Shown: in pieces, positions 23,517-30,740 of the stretch | Layout of the letters: the number at the start of each line of letters is the position of its first letter | Numbering within the stretch: position 1 is the first letter of the stretch | Source of the DNA: a virus | Direction: 5' to 3' (one strand) | Virus record (IMG/VR): IMGVR_UViG_3300022602_000076 | Span: 1 to 64,000 of that record | DNA length: 64,000 bases | The notes under the pieces: generated by a model | Databases searched by the model: none | Seen by the model: only the letters and a program-made list of their open reading frames with translations | Told to the model about the DNA's origin: nothing | Position numbers and translations under genes: made by a program

Positions 23517-23788
23517 TATACAGTCTCCAACATATTAGCAGGCACCTTGTACAAGGAATTGCCAGTGCCGACTGTGACAAATTTGATAGCAATCTTTTTA
23601 ACTGTGCCGGTGTAAGTCACGCCATTGCGATTGCTGGTGAACTTGACATTGTCGCCAATTCTGAGTGAACGACGAGTCTGTTGCGTGAGTTGAGCTCGAG
23701 CAAATTTTACTGCTGCAATCACAGATTCCAACTGCTCATTGTTGAGTCCGCCGAACATGATTGCATTGTTGATTTCTTTTACATCCAT
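23516..23788 (-). CDS. Phage protein with KOW/SH3-like domain (90 aa)
   Basis: N-terminal helix NNEQLESVIAAVKFARAQLT, then a small beta-barrel-like segment (LRIGDNVKFTSNRNGVTYTG with TVKKIAIKFVTV). Common type in phages; nucleic-acid binding is possible. Start overlaps the upstream stop (TAATG). Confidence 0.7.
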   Translation of the reverse strand: MDVKEINNAIMFGGLNNEQLESVIAAVKFARAQLTQQTRRSLRIGDNVKFTSNRNGVTYTGTVKKIAIKFVTVGTGNSLYKVPANMLETV

Positions 23789-23967
23789 TATGCCACCTCT
23801 TTGGTTTTTTGCTCTAGAAGTTGTTCCAAAAACGAAATACGAATCTCGTCTGAAATGCCGCTGCTTTGTAGACTGTTGTACAAGTCTAGCTCTTCTTGAA
23901 TTTCTTCAACAGTACAAGATTCATACTTGTCTAAAAAATCCACAAACAATGATTTCATCTGTCCCAT
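23788..23967 (-). CDS. Small acidic helical protein (59 aa)
   Basis: Reads MGQMKSLFVDFLDKYESCTV, then EEIQEELDLYNSLQSSG and a helical end. AAGGAAAA precedes the ATG and the stop forms TAATG with the next gene. Not recognised. Confidence 0.7.
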   Translation of the reverse strand: MGQMKSLFVDFLDKYESCTVEEIQEELDLYNSLQSSGISDEIRISFLEQLLEQKTKEVA

Positions 23968-23977
23968 AATATTTTCC

Positions 23978-24130
23978 TTAGGTGTTTATAATCATTTCTG
24001 TTACTTCATAAGTGTCAAAACAGTATGACAACTTAGTATTAAAAAACTCCACTGCCGTATCTTCTGTCAGAAACTCACGGTCAATGAGTTCCCATTCATT
24101 GCTATCGTTTAGCACCTGTAATACAAACAT
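23978..24130 (-). CDS. Small protein (50 aa)
   Basis: Reads MFVLQVLNDSNEWELIDREF, then LTEDTAVEFFNTKL. AGGAGAAAAT precedes the ATG. The pattern resembles small phage proteins with an FVLQ/WxL start; function unknown. Confidence 0.65.
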   Translation of the reverse strand: MFVLQVLNDSNEWELIDREFLTEDTAVEFFNTKLSYCFDTYEVTEMIINT

Positions 24131-24144
24131 ATTTTCTCCTTAGA

Positions 24145-24324
24145 TTATTCTGTTATGTGTTCATTAACAAACTGCATTAATTCTTCATATGTTGCTTCAT
24201 ATGCATTTACAATGCTAGAATCTAAGTTATCCATTTCGTTACCAATGTAATGTACAGCTTCCGACAGTGTCATTCCACTGTCTCTTACAAAATTTGCAAA
24301 TACTACTAAATGATGCTTACTCAT
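24145..24324 (-). CDS. Small acidic protein (59 aa)
   Basis: Reads MSKHHLVVFANFVRDSGMTL, then SEAVHYIGNEMDNL and a helical acidic end. AAGGAG lies 6 nt before the ATG. Not recognised. Confidence 0.65.
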   Translation of the reverse strand: MSKHHLVVFANFVRDSGMTLSEAVHYIGNEMDNLDSSIVNAYEATYEELMQFVNEHITE

Positions 24325-24333
24325 ATACTCTCC

Positions 24334-24600
24334 TTAAACTGTTTCTGATTGGTTGCGTTTCTCGTCCATCATTTCAAACAAGATGAACTTGGCAATGTTT
24401 AAATTGCAACGGATCAACTCGTCAGTAAACGGTGATCCAATTTCAGGATTCTTCATTGCAATCATTTCTTGGCAGTCTGACATAATGCCAGCAACAACCA
24501 TTTCAAGACCGGAACATTTTGCAGTGATTGAATTCATGTATTGATCACGAATTTGTTGCTCGGTCATTCCGTACATTTTAACTTCGTTTGCGTTTGACAT
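24334..24600 (-). CDS. Hypothetical helical protein (88 aa)
   Basis: Starts MSNANEVKMYGMTEQQIRDQ at 24600, after GGAGCAGAAA; an apparent upstream extension runs through the promoter at 24631-24659 and is rejected. Helical with Cys in KCSGLEM and RCNLNI. First of a run of small genes down to 23.1 kb. Confidence 0.7.
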   Translation of the reverse strand: MSNANEVKMYGMTEQQIRDQYMNSITAKCSGLEMVVAGIMSDCQEMIAMKNPEIGSPFTDELIRCNLNIAKFILFEMMDEKRNQSETV

Positions 24601-24630
24601 TTTCTGCTCCTTTTTGTTTAATATGCTATT

Positions 24631-24659
24631 ATTATAACCGTTCTTGTATTTTTGGTCAA
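24631..24659 (-). promoter_or_regulatory. Sigma70 promoter of the TTGACC family
   Basis: TTGACC (24654-24659), 17-bp spacer, TATAAT (24631-24636). Together with the following GGAGCA site it looks like a diverged relative of the 56-bp cassette at 21.4/21.7 kb. Confidence 0.8.
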
Positions 24660-24664
24660 CCATT

Positions 24665-24979
24665 TTAGTGACTGTTGAGTGTGGGTTTTTGACTGTTGAT
24701 CAATTCGCGCTCTATGGCATGTGCGGGCTTTCTGCCACGCACAATGTCAACTAAAAGTACTACAAAAGCTTCTGCACCATGTTCTCTAATACTGTTGCAC
24801 AAAGCCCACGCTTTGTTCTCAGTAAGTGCACGACGCACATGCTTCTGAAAGCGAACTTTTAGTGCTTTATTGACTTGACTTCCACATACAGTAATGCCAA
24901 TATATGACTCGTTTGTGTTAGTATTCACTAACATATACACTGCATGTTTGGTATCTTGACGGCGTTTTCTTGTTTTCAT
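24665..24979 (-). CDS. GIY-YIG nuclease domain protein (104 aa)
   Basis: AVYMLVNTNTNESYIGITVC gives the GIY...YIG motifs (here VYM and YIG), followed by VRFQKHVRRALTE with the Arg/His typical of the fold, and a later Glu (AIERELINSQKP). Size fits a single-domain endonuclease; a free-standing homing or junction nuclease is possible. The ATG at 24979 lies 6 nt after the -10, so it should be leaderless; an upstream extension into the promoter is rejected. Confidence 0.8.
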   Translation of the reverse strand: MKTRKRRQDTKHAVYMLVNTNTNESYIGITVCGSQVNKALKVRFQKHVRRALTENKAWALCNSIREHGAEAFVVLLVDIVRGRKPAHAIERELINSQKPTLNSH

Positions 24980-24985
24980 GTTATT

Positions 24986-25014
24986 ATTATAGCAAATCGG
25001 GCATTTTGGGTCAA
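24986..25014 (-). promoter_or_regulatory. Sigma70 promoter, leaderless start
   Basis: TTGACC (25009-25014), 17-bp spacer, extended -10 TGCTATAAT (TATAAT at 24986-24991), ATG after 6 nt at 24979. Confidence 0.8.
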
Positions 25015-25042
25015 CCAAAAAAGTGTGGTATTTTTGCCACAA

Positions 25043-25069
25043 AAAAACCCTGCAAAATACAGGGTTTTT
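25043..25069. terminator. Bidirectional rho-independent terminator
   Basis: Stem AAAAACCCTG/CAGGGTTTTT with a 7-nt loop. It ends the 25.1-25.9 kb unit immediately before the promoter of the GIY-YIG gene. Confidence 0.85.
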
Positions 25070-25090
25070 AGTGTTGTTTTTAGCAACAAA

Positions 25091-25342
25091 TTAGCTCAAC
25101 CCTTTGCCGCCACCGCCTGAAGTTTGTTTTTGAACATCTACCATGTTGCCTTGCACATCGGCATAGTCTAAAAACACATCTGGTACATTGAGATCATCAG
25201 GGATAGTAATTGGATTTCCACCGTTGTCATTGATGTAACCTGCCCAGCCCAACTGGGTCATAATCCAGTGTACTTTTTTTTCTAAATCTCTTAATGCTGT
25301 GCCTTCTTCGATTCTGGGATCGTGGCTTAAAAAGTTATCCAT
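25091..25342 (-). CDS. Hypothetical protein (83 aa)
   Basis: Acidic protein with a helical start (LRDLEKKVHWIMTQLG), an IPDDLNVPDVF middle and a Gly-rich end (SGGGGKGLS). AGGAG precedes the ATG and a late-type box lies at 25363-25368. Possibly a virion component judging from the box and the disordered Gly tail; not recognised. Confidence 0.65.
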   Translation of the reverse strand: MDNFLSHDPRIEEGTALRDLEKKVHWIMTQLGWAGYINDNGGNPITIPDDLNVPDVFLDYADVQGNMVDVQKQTSGGGGKGLS

Positions 25343-25362
25343 TGCTATCTCCTGTGATGCAA

Positions 25363-25368
25363 TATTTA
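25363..25368 (-). promoter_or_regulatory. Late-promoter-like box TAAATA
   Basis: ACTAAATA on the minus strand just after the rubredoxin stop, 20 nt before the ATG at 25342, with AGGAG between. Confidence 0.45.
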
Positions 25369-25369
25369 G

Positions 25370-25504
25370 TTAGATTACTTCGTACTCATCTTTGCCACAT
25401 CCACATTCAGGGCACAAAAAGTCTTCGGCTAGATCTTCCCATACGCCTTCGGCGGCTTCATCGTGGACATGTCCACATACTACGCATACATGTTCTGGTT
25501 TCAT
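25370..25504 (-). CDS. Rubredoxin (44 aa)
   Basis: Reads MKPEHVCVVCGHVHDEAAEG, then WEDLAEDFLCPECGCGKDEY. The four Fe ligands C7, C10, C31 and C34 in the CxxCG...CPxCGxxKD arrangement are those of rubredoxin; the protein is slightly shorter than the usual 52-54 residues. It carries single electrons. The ATG overlaps the rubrerythrin stop as TAATG, so the two are coupled, which fits rubredoxin as the electron donor. Confidence 0.88.
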   Translation of the reverse strand: MKPEHVCVVCGHVHDEAAEGVWEDLAEDFLCPECGCGKDEYEVI

Positions 25505-25953
25505 TATAGTGCCTCCAATTTAGATTGATATGCTTCGGCATGACGCTTTTCAATCTTGGTCAGTGCCGCAAAACGCTTTTCTGCTTTCTCCAACATTTCA
25601 ATAAACTCACGAGCATGTTCTTTACTCTCGGTGATTTGTTCTTCGGCTTCTTTTGCCGCTTCAATGTTACCTTCACTCTCAGCAATTGCTTGAAACTCTG
25701 GATACATTGTAGTAAACTCATATGTCTCACCTTCAATTGCTTTGTGTAAACATTCTGCAACAGTTGGTTTGCCGATCAACAATTCCAGATGCCCCCAAGC
25801 ATGCAATAGCTCTTGGTCAGCGGTATGTTCAAAATGTTTTGCAATATCTTCGTGTCCAGCTTCTCTGGCAATTTTCGCAAAATAACGATATTTGGTGTGA
25901 GCCTGTGACTCACCAGCAAATGCCGCTTCTAGATTTTTAATAGTAATTGACAT
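25504..25953 (-). CDS. Rubrerythrin, diiron domain only
   Basis: 149 residues. FAGESQAHTKYRYF, TADQELLHAWGHL, EGETYEFTTMYPEF and KIEKRHAEAY carry the Glu/His diiron ligands of the erythrin domain (E14, E48/H51, E75, E79, E135/H138 by my reading). The usual C-terminal rubredoxin domain is absent; a separate rubredoxin gene follows directly. It reduces hydrogen peroxide. GGAG precedes the ATG. Confidence 0.92.
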   Translation of the reverse strand: MSITIKNLEAAFAGESQAHTKYRYFAKIAREAGHEDIAKHFEHTADQELLHAWGHLELLIGKPTVAECLHKAIEGETYEFTTMYPEFQAIAESEGNIEAAKEAEEQITESKEHAREFIEMLEKAEKRFAALTKIEKRHAEAYQSKLEAL

Positions 25954-25973
25954 TGTTTCTCCTTTAAAACTGT

Positions 25974-26002
25974 ATTATAATAGTAATTATCTGAGAAATC
26001 AA
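25974..26002 (-). promoter_or_regulatory. Sigma70 promoter of rubrerythrin
   Basis: TTGATT (25997-26002), 17-bp spacer, TATAAT (25974-25979), 20-nt leader with AAAGGAG. Confidence 0.72.
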
Positions 26003-26062
26003 CGAGTTTCATAGTATTTTCACTAATATATTTTTATGGCGACAATAGAAATTTTCTATAAC

Positions 26063-26096
26063 AAAAAGCCTACACTTGTTAGGCATAGGCTTTTTT
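26063..26096. terminator. Bidirectional terminator
   Basis: Stem AAAAAGCCTA/TAGGCTTTTT with a 13-nt loop. It overlaps the last codons of the gene ending at 26079. Confidence 0.78.
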
Positions 26097-26291
26097 GTAG
26101 GCTTCCATTGCTTTTAATCTGGCTATGAGTAATCTAATTTTTACATAATCAGAAAGCTCTTGTTCCTTTTCATGTACAATCTTTCCATACTCTACAACCC
26201 GACGATTTCGTCCTAGAACCAAATCGTCGTCGATTACAATACTGTGAGGATTACTTGGCCGCGGGCGCCTTAGCCTCGACTTTCTTTTCAC
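26079..26291 (-). CDS. Small basic protein (up to 70 aa)
   Basis: GTG-started frame beginning MKRKSRLRRPRPSNP within the 3' end of the upstream gene, then SIVIDDDLVLGRNRRVVEYG and a Lys/Ala helix. The first 13 residues are read from the overlap, so the start is uncertain. Ends inside a terminator stem. Confidence 0.55.
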   Translation of the reverse strand: MKRKSRLRRPRPSNPHSIVIDDDLVLGRNRRVVEYGKIVHEKEQELSDYVKIRLLIARLKAMEAYKKAYA

Positions 26292-26436
26292 TTTTGACAG
26301 GCTTGGCTTCTTCTTTCTTGGCCGGTGCTGTCACTGTAGGAGTTGCAGCTGGTGCTGGTGTAGCGGCTTTGGGAGCATCTGCGGCAAAAGCTGATACTGC
26401 AAACAATGTTACAAGAGTTGCGATAAATGATTTCAT
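26251..26436 (-). CDS. Exported Ala/Pro/Lys-rich small protein (61 aa)
   Basis: MKSFIATLVTLFAVSAFAAD is a clear signal peptide with an AFA cleavage site; the mature part (APKAATPAPAATPTVTAPAK...) is disordered and basic. Periplasmic or envelope location is expected. AAAGGAAA precedes the ATG. No known family. Confidence 0.75.
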   Translation of the reverse strand: MKSFIATLVTLFAVSAFAADAPKAATPAPAATPTVTAPAKKEEAKPVKSEKKVEAKAPAAK

Positions 26437-26517
26437 GATAAGTTTCCTTTAGGTTAGTAGCAGAATCTCTCCTGCTGTATATACAACGCCTAGGCAATAC
26501 AGTTAGTTGACACAGTT

Positions 26518-27660
26518 TTACTTTTTGGTAAAAATATAAATGCCTTCACTCTTGGTAGAATTTTCGGCACGATTATTGCCTACTCCGGGTCTAGTGGTCA
26601 ATAACATTTTAACTGTTTCGGTGTGTCTGAAACCACATTTTTCGCTGATTTCAATCCAGCGATCCACTATGCTGTATGATTCCTTGCCTTGTTTATAATC
26701 TGCAATGTTGACGGCATAAATGCCATCCCGTATCAGACCACGATGCACCATGCTCAAGGTTGGTTCCACATACTGTTCGAACCAAGCATCCAGATTGGAA
26801 AACTTGTTGTAGCATTGTGTGGGCTCATCGTTGTAGCGTTCGCAGTTGAAGTAGGGCGGACTAGAGAATGCCGCATCATACATTTCAACTCCGGGCATAA
26901 AATCTTCACTGCCTGTACAGTATACTTCAGATTCTGTGCCAACCACATCCGAGATCAACGCACCTAGTGCCTCAAGCCCTGCATAGGTCTTGGTGTTGGG
27001 ATCAATGCCGTGATAAGTGTAGCGCATGCGACTGGTCATTGCACCCAACATACGACCGCCAAAGCCAGCTGAGAAATCCAAGACTTGACCTCGCCAGGTA
27101 GGGCAGATATACTCCCATATGGCTCTGGCATTCATGGGTTTAAAATTGGTAATAGTGCCACCGTTGACCAATTCCAGGGCAGTTCTCAAGGCTGCCGGAA
27201 ACACTGCCTGATCACCATTGTCTCTAAACTGATAGCAGATACGAATGGCTCGTTTTAACTTATTATCGTGATTGAATCTGCTTTTTAGCCCCACAGTATC
27301 ATTGTCTCCCCAGGCAGCTTCCTGCATACCAGGAAACCAAAATCTACTAAATGCAGAACCAGCACTGCCGCCAATGGCCAGTGTGTTGTTTTTTACTACT
27401 TTGACTGCATCAGAGACTTCTCGGATCTGTTGTCTACATCCTTCTAGGCTATAGTAGGTAATAGGAACAATGCCTATGCCGCGATAAATTTGAAATGCAG
27501 CTTCTTGTATGGCTTCTCGACCAGCATCATCCGTAGCAGTCCATGCCTGTTTGCTCAACGCCCGTAGTTGATCATACACTGGCTCGTAACCAGTGTAAAT
27601 GTCAGAGGTAGGTGTTACTCCCCACTCTGCACATATTTTGTTATAGTAAGTTTCAATCAT
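26518..27660 (-). CDS. DNA methyltransferase (SPPYF type, N4-C or N6-A), 380 aa
   Basis: VLDFSAGFGGRMLGA is the S-adenosylmethionine motif I and AAFSSPPYFNCERY is the catalytic (S/D)PPY motif of amino-methyltransferases. The N-terminal 190 residues are helical and may recognise the target. I prefer the start at 27660 (MIETYYNKI), which overlaps the upstream gene as ATGA. Neighbouring PD-(D/E)xK-like and HVMP-type proteins suggest a modification-linked cluster. Confidence 0.82.
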   Translation of the reverse strand: MIETYYNKICAEWGVTPTSDIYTGYEPVYDQLRALSKQAWTATDDAGREAIQEAAFQIYRGIGIVPITYYSLEGCRQQIREVSDAVKVVKNNTLAIGGSAGSAFSRFWFPGMQEAAWGDNDTVGLKSRFNHDNKLKRAIRICYQFRDNGDQAVFPAALRTALELVNGGTITNFKPMNARAIWEYICPTWRGQVLDFSAGFGGRMLGAMTSRMRYTYHGIDPNTKTYAGLEALGALISDVVGTESEVYCTGSEDFMPGVEMYDAAFSSPPYFNCERYNDEPTQCYNKFSNLDAWFEQYVEPTLSMVHRGLIRDGIYAVNIADYKQGKESYSIVDRWIEISEKCGFRHTETVKMLLTTRPGVGNNRAENSTKSEGIYIFTKK

Positions 27661-28229
27661 GCCTGTATTACTTCGCACTCATTGATCACAAAGCGTTTGG
27701 TCACAGTGAGATTTTTTGCCAGTACAGATTCAGGAATTCCAATTACATCACGCTTCATGTATTTTTTATCAATGGCACAACGATCTTCCCACAACTTGCG
27801 TTCGTTCATTAGATAATCCTGAACCAATGTGACATTGGCAACTTTGCCGATATCGTACAATCTAACTGGAGCCAAAGTAGATTTGTCACGACTGACCAAA
27901 ATGTATCTGGGATATATCAAATCGCCCATAGCATGAAACTGATACATGGCATCTGGATATGTGCCCAATCGTTTGCGTTTTTCTACCCGGCTGCATTTCT
28001 GCTCAATTTTGACATTGTTGGACATTGCATCTTCGCCATTTCTAGCAAAGTTGATATTGTAATCTGCATCGTACTGACTGACAATTTCATAAACAGACAA
28101 AGAGCTTAATGTATCTGTATCCAACACATCAATTTTATGTTTTCTATATATTGCTTCGCGTTCAGTAAAAATACGCTTGCGGTATTCGTCGAGTTCTTTT
28201 AATACTTCGGGTGTTAGATATTTTGCCAT
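27657..28229 (-). CDS. Putative PD-(D/E)xK-like nuclease (190 aa)
   Basis: The order YDADYNINFARNGEDAM then NNVKIEQKCSRV places an acidic residue before a beta-strand and an E-x-K triad, as in restriction-like nucleases; the assignment is weak. The start at 28229 follows the upstream stop by 4 nt. The coupling with a methyltransferase (ATGA) makes a restriction-modification-like pair possible. Confidence 0.5.
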   Translation of the reverse strand: MAKYLTPEVLKELDEYRKRIFTEREAIYRKHKIDVLDTDTLSSLSVYEIVSQYDADYNINFARNGEDAMSNNVKIEQKCSRVEKRKRLGTYPDAMYQFHAMGDLIYPRYILVSRDKSTLAPVRLYDIGKVANVTLVQDYLMNERKLWEDRCAIDKKYMKRDVIGIPESVLAKNLTVTKRFVINECEVIQA

Positions 28230-28233
28230 GATG

Positions 28234-28785
28234 TTATATGCCAAATAATTTGAAGTGATCTTCTAGTGTGAAGTTGTTAGGATCAGATATTTCCTGTCCG
28301 TTGTAGGTTTTAAATTGTGAATTTAAAACACCGTAGCGTCTGAAGAAATACCATGCATCCGGCGAACTTGATCCGTGCCCACTTTCTCTCAGCACAATAT
28401 CATCTTCTTTCTTGATCAAACAAGTTGGTGTATTAAGAGCTTGCCGGATAGTTAATCTATTTTCAATCAACATAGCAACAATAGTGTTAACTGGCATAAC
28501 ATGTTCAAAGATACAGTTCTTTTCATCAACTCCAATTTGTCTGTAATGTCCGCCAATTTTACCTTCAATGGCGTATCCATGATATCTGCGAATGTGATGT
28601 TCCATGGCATCACGAATCAGCCTGGCTTCTTGATCCTCATCAGACTTGACTAGGTACATGTTCAACAATCTTTCCAACTCATTGGTAGTAAAATTGTCAG
28701 TTTGTTGATAACTATGGTCATTGCGTTGAACTCGTTTATAGGCTTTTTTAGCAAAAGTTTTGACAAGTATTTTTAAACTAGACAT
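28234..28785 (-). CDS. Phage protein of the HVMP type, possible nuclease-related (183 aa)
   Basis: CIFEHVMPVNTIVAMLIENR, then LTIRQALNTPTCLIKKEDD. This EHVxPxxxI...L..L pattern recurs in phage proteins near nucleases, from memory; no catalytic set was identified. The start is MSSLKILVKTF at 28785. It precedes the nuclease-like gene. Confidence 0.5.
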   Translation of the reverse strand: MSSLKILVKTFAKKAYKRVQRNDHSYQQTDNFTTNELERLLNMYLVKSDEDQEARLIRDAMEHHIRRYHGYAIEGKIGGHYRQIGVDEKNCIFEHVMPVNTIVAMLIENRLTIRQALNTPTCLIKKEDDIVLRESGHGSSSPDAWYFFRRYGVLNSQFKTYNGQEISDPNNFTLEDHFKLFGI

Positions 28786-28787
28786 TG

Positions 28788-29123
28788 TTATACAATCACT
28801 CGTTCTTTTTGGGATTCTGCATTGCTGTAAAAACATTCACCATTTTTACGAATATGATTTACCATATATTGAGGATCGTTGGCAAATGCGTCAACTAGAT
28901 CTTCTTTGGTTATTTCTCTGTCAACTGAGAAAAAATAAATTTCATAGTTACGCTGAGGATTTGTTTGTGCTCGCAACCTAAGATGAAATGGATTGGCCAG
29001 TGCATGTCTTGGAGATTCTTTGCCTTGCAGTTTTTCCCACATCACTCGCTGTTCATCTGCAGTGACATCGTCGATGTACTCGAGACCATTGCAGTCCCAC
29101 ATGGCTATAAATGTATGACTCAT
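28788..29123 (-). CDS. Hypothetical protein (111 aa)
   Basis: Alpha/beta protein: HTFIAMWDCNGLEYIDDVTA and YEIYFFSVDREITKEDLVDA. Starts with ATGA overlapping the upstream stop. Not recognised; conserved-looking. Confidence 0.65.
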   Translation of the reverse strand: MSHTFIAMWDCNGLEYIDDVTADEQRVMWEKLQGKESPRHALANPFHLRLRAQTNPQRNYEIYFFSVDREITKEDLVDAFANDPQYMVNHIRKNGECFYSNAESQKERVIV

Positions 29124-29338
29124 TTTTTACCTCGATTGAATTCTGCAGTCAAATAATACTTTGTGAGCTTGGCAGCAATCATTCCAGGCAAGTCGTAGTA
29201 TGGACTTTCGAGCAAGAAGTTAACATTGATCTGGCCCCATGTGCCTGTTTTATAAAATGTGCTCACTGCTTGGCGATGTTCTTTGTTGGTTGGATCAAAA
29301 ATAACAGTAGGTCTATGAATAAGATTTAAACAGCTCAT
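29120..29338 (-). CDS. Small protein (72 aa)
   Basis: HRPTVIFDPTNKEHRQAVST and SPYYDLPGMIAAKLTKYYL; mixed alpha/beta. First gene behind the promoter at 29368-29396. Not recognised. Confidence 0.65.
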   Translation of the reverse strand: MSCLNLIHRPTVIFDPTNKEHRQAVSTFYKTGTWGQINVNFLLESPYYDLPGMIAAKLTKYYLTAEFNRGKK

Positions 29339-29367
29339 AAGAATTCCAAAGTTTAATTTATAAAATT

Positions 29368-29396
29368 ATTTTAACACAAAACTCAATCAAAGTCAA
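29368..29396 (-). promoter_or_regulatory. Sigma70 promoter
   Basis: TTGACT (29391-29396), 17-bp spacer ending TGT, TAAAAT (29368-29373). Starts the 29.3-26.5 kb operon. Confidence 0.7.
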
Positions 29397-29629
29397 GCCC
29401 AACGCATTACAAATGCCAAATAGTCTTTTTCAGAATCAAAATAAAAGATATATCGTCCGGGATTTCGGTCCGAACTGGTTTCAATCAATTGCCAGCGCCA
29501 ATCGGCGGTCATTCCGGATTTGCACCAATCTAATACATGTTCGATCACACCAAATGGTTTGGATATTTCGTGAGCATAAGTAAAACTCACTGCATCTCGC
29601 AAATACTCAAGTGGTGGATCTAGGAGCAT
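29393..29629 (-). CDS. Conserved small phage protein (78 aa)
   Basis: GVIEHVLDWCKSGMTADWRW and YIFYFDSEKDYLAFVMRWA. A protein with such a W-rich middle and FxxRW end recurs in aquatic phages. Its end overlaps the -35 of the 29.4 kb promoter. Function unknown. Confidence 0.65.
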   Translation of the reverse strand: MLLDPPLEYLRDAVSFTYAHEISKPFGVIEHVLDWCKSGMTADWRWQLIETSSDRNPGRYIFYFDSEKDYLAFVMRWA

Positions 29630-30051
29630 TTATACCCTTCCAGTGCCGTTTCCAGCAACGGCATAGGTAGTTGCCACTGCCAGTAACTTTCAACTATGTC
29701 ATCAACATACCATGGATGTGGTTTACCAACACGGGGATCAGTCATTTCATAAAAGAAAAATTTCTTGCCATCTTGGTACCATTCTTGCTTGACATAGTAC
29801 ACCGGGTGACCTTCAAATCGATCCAGACTGTATTCACATAGATTGGTAATCTTCCAAAGTACCCCGGCCACTTCTGCACCTTTGTTATACTCAATGTTTG
29901 CATGAGTATAAAATTTCAATTGCCAGTCTTTTAAAACAAAAGGACCAATAGGCACTGCATCAGGACAACGATACTTCATGTTGTCTTCGTGCATGTTGGC
30001 ACCATAAGCAAAATACAGCTTAGTAGATGTAGGTTTTTTGTATGTAAGCAT
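29620..30051 (-). CDS. Gamma-glutamylcyclotransferase-like (AIG2/GGCT) protein
   Basis: LYFAYGANMHEDNM is the GGCT glycine-rich entry motif (YGSNM type) and LDRFEGHPVYYVKQEW the typical LDxxEGxPxxY block. Members split gamma-glutamyl amines or dipeptides. I prefer the start at 30051 (MLTYKKPTST); earlier ATGs at 30069 and 30075 are possible and would increase the overlap with the upstream gene. Its start lies 30 nt inside that gene. Confidence 0.75.
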   Translation of the reverse strand: MLTYKKPTSTKLYFAYGANMHEDNMKYRCPDAVPIGPFVLKDWQLKFYTHANIEYNKGAEVAGVLWKITNLCEYSLDRFEGHPVYYVKQEWYQDGKKFFFYEMTDPRVGKPHPWYVDDIVESYWQWQLPMPLLETALEGYKCS

Positions 30052-30277
30052 CTGCTCTTTGATAATCATTGTCATAAAATAAAATGCTGTCGGTTATTCC
30101 AAAGTGATTGCAAAAACTTTGAGAATATCGTTGGCCATATAGTGCGTCCCAGGTGAATTCTTTTTTCCACTGCTCATATTCAGCTCTAGACACTTTTTGA
30201 TAACTTGTTTCTTTGCTATTCATCAATTGAGCTAGGTGCGAAGCAAACACCTGAGCACTTCGTTGTTGTTCAGTCAT
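30020..30277 (-). CDS. Small acidic helical protein (85 aa)
   Basis: Starts MTEQQRSAQVFASHLAQLMN at 30277, where ATGACTGA overlaps the upstream stop. Hydrophilic helix followed by an aromatic end (DSILFYDNDYQRADAYIQ). Not recognised. Confidence 0.6.
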   Translation of the reverse strand: MTEQQRSAQVFASHLAQLMNSKETSYQKVSRAEYEQWKKEFTWDALYGQRYSQSFCNHFGITDSILFYDNDYQRADAYIQKTYIY

Positions 30278-30740
30278 TGTGTATTTCCATCCATGTGTGA
30301 TCGCCCATGTACTGTACCTGACATACATAGTCATAGTTCACTGGTTTGCCAGTGTTCCAATCTTCAGGGCCGTGTTGGGTCAATATCATTTTTTGCTTTC
30401 GTGTGTCCATTGCTAACCAATAACATTGTCCCATGACAATTTGAAATTCATATTCGGCTGCATATACCATATCAGTGACATCTAGCCTGCGTTTGATATC
30501 TTCTGCTTGTCGTTGTAACACTGAGACCAATTCCATGATTCTATCATATTCTTGCTGAGCATAGATCCTGGCATGATTGATCATTATGTCTTTTTGTTTG
30601 GCCACAGGAACCAGGTCAAACTTGGCACCACCAGCTTCGGTGGCATAGGGCATGACATTGCGATTGAAAAAGCTCACCAGGGTGTTGCCTGTGGCAATGT
30701 CAAAACTGTCGCGACCTTTGGCTGAGTTATTTTCTTCCAT
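30270..30740 (-). CDS. DUF2452-like protein (156 aa)
   Basis: NVMPYATEAGGAKFDLVPVA, helix EYDRIMELVSVLQRQAEDIK, then CYWLAMDTRKQKMILTQHGPEDWN and GDHTWMEI. These blocks match my memory of DUF2452 (PYAxxxG...YE..F.P..G..Y.LY...L..isPeeW...HTWE). Function unknown for the family. Confidence 0.6.
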   Translation of the reverse strand: MEENNSAKGRDSFDIATGNTLVSFFNRNVMPYATEAGGAKFDLVPVAKQKDIMINHARIYAQQEYDRIMELVSVLQRQAEDIKRRLDVTDMVYAAEYEFQIVMGQCYWLAMDTRKQKMILTQHGPEDWNTGKPVNYDYVCQVQYMGDHTWMEIHND

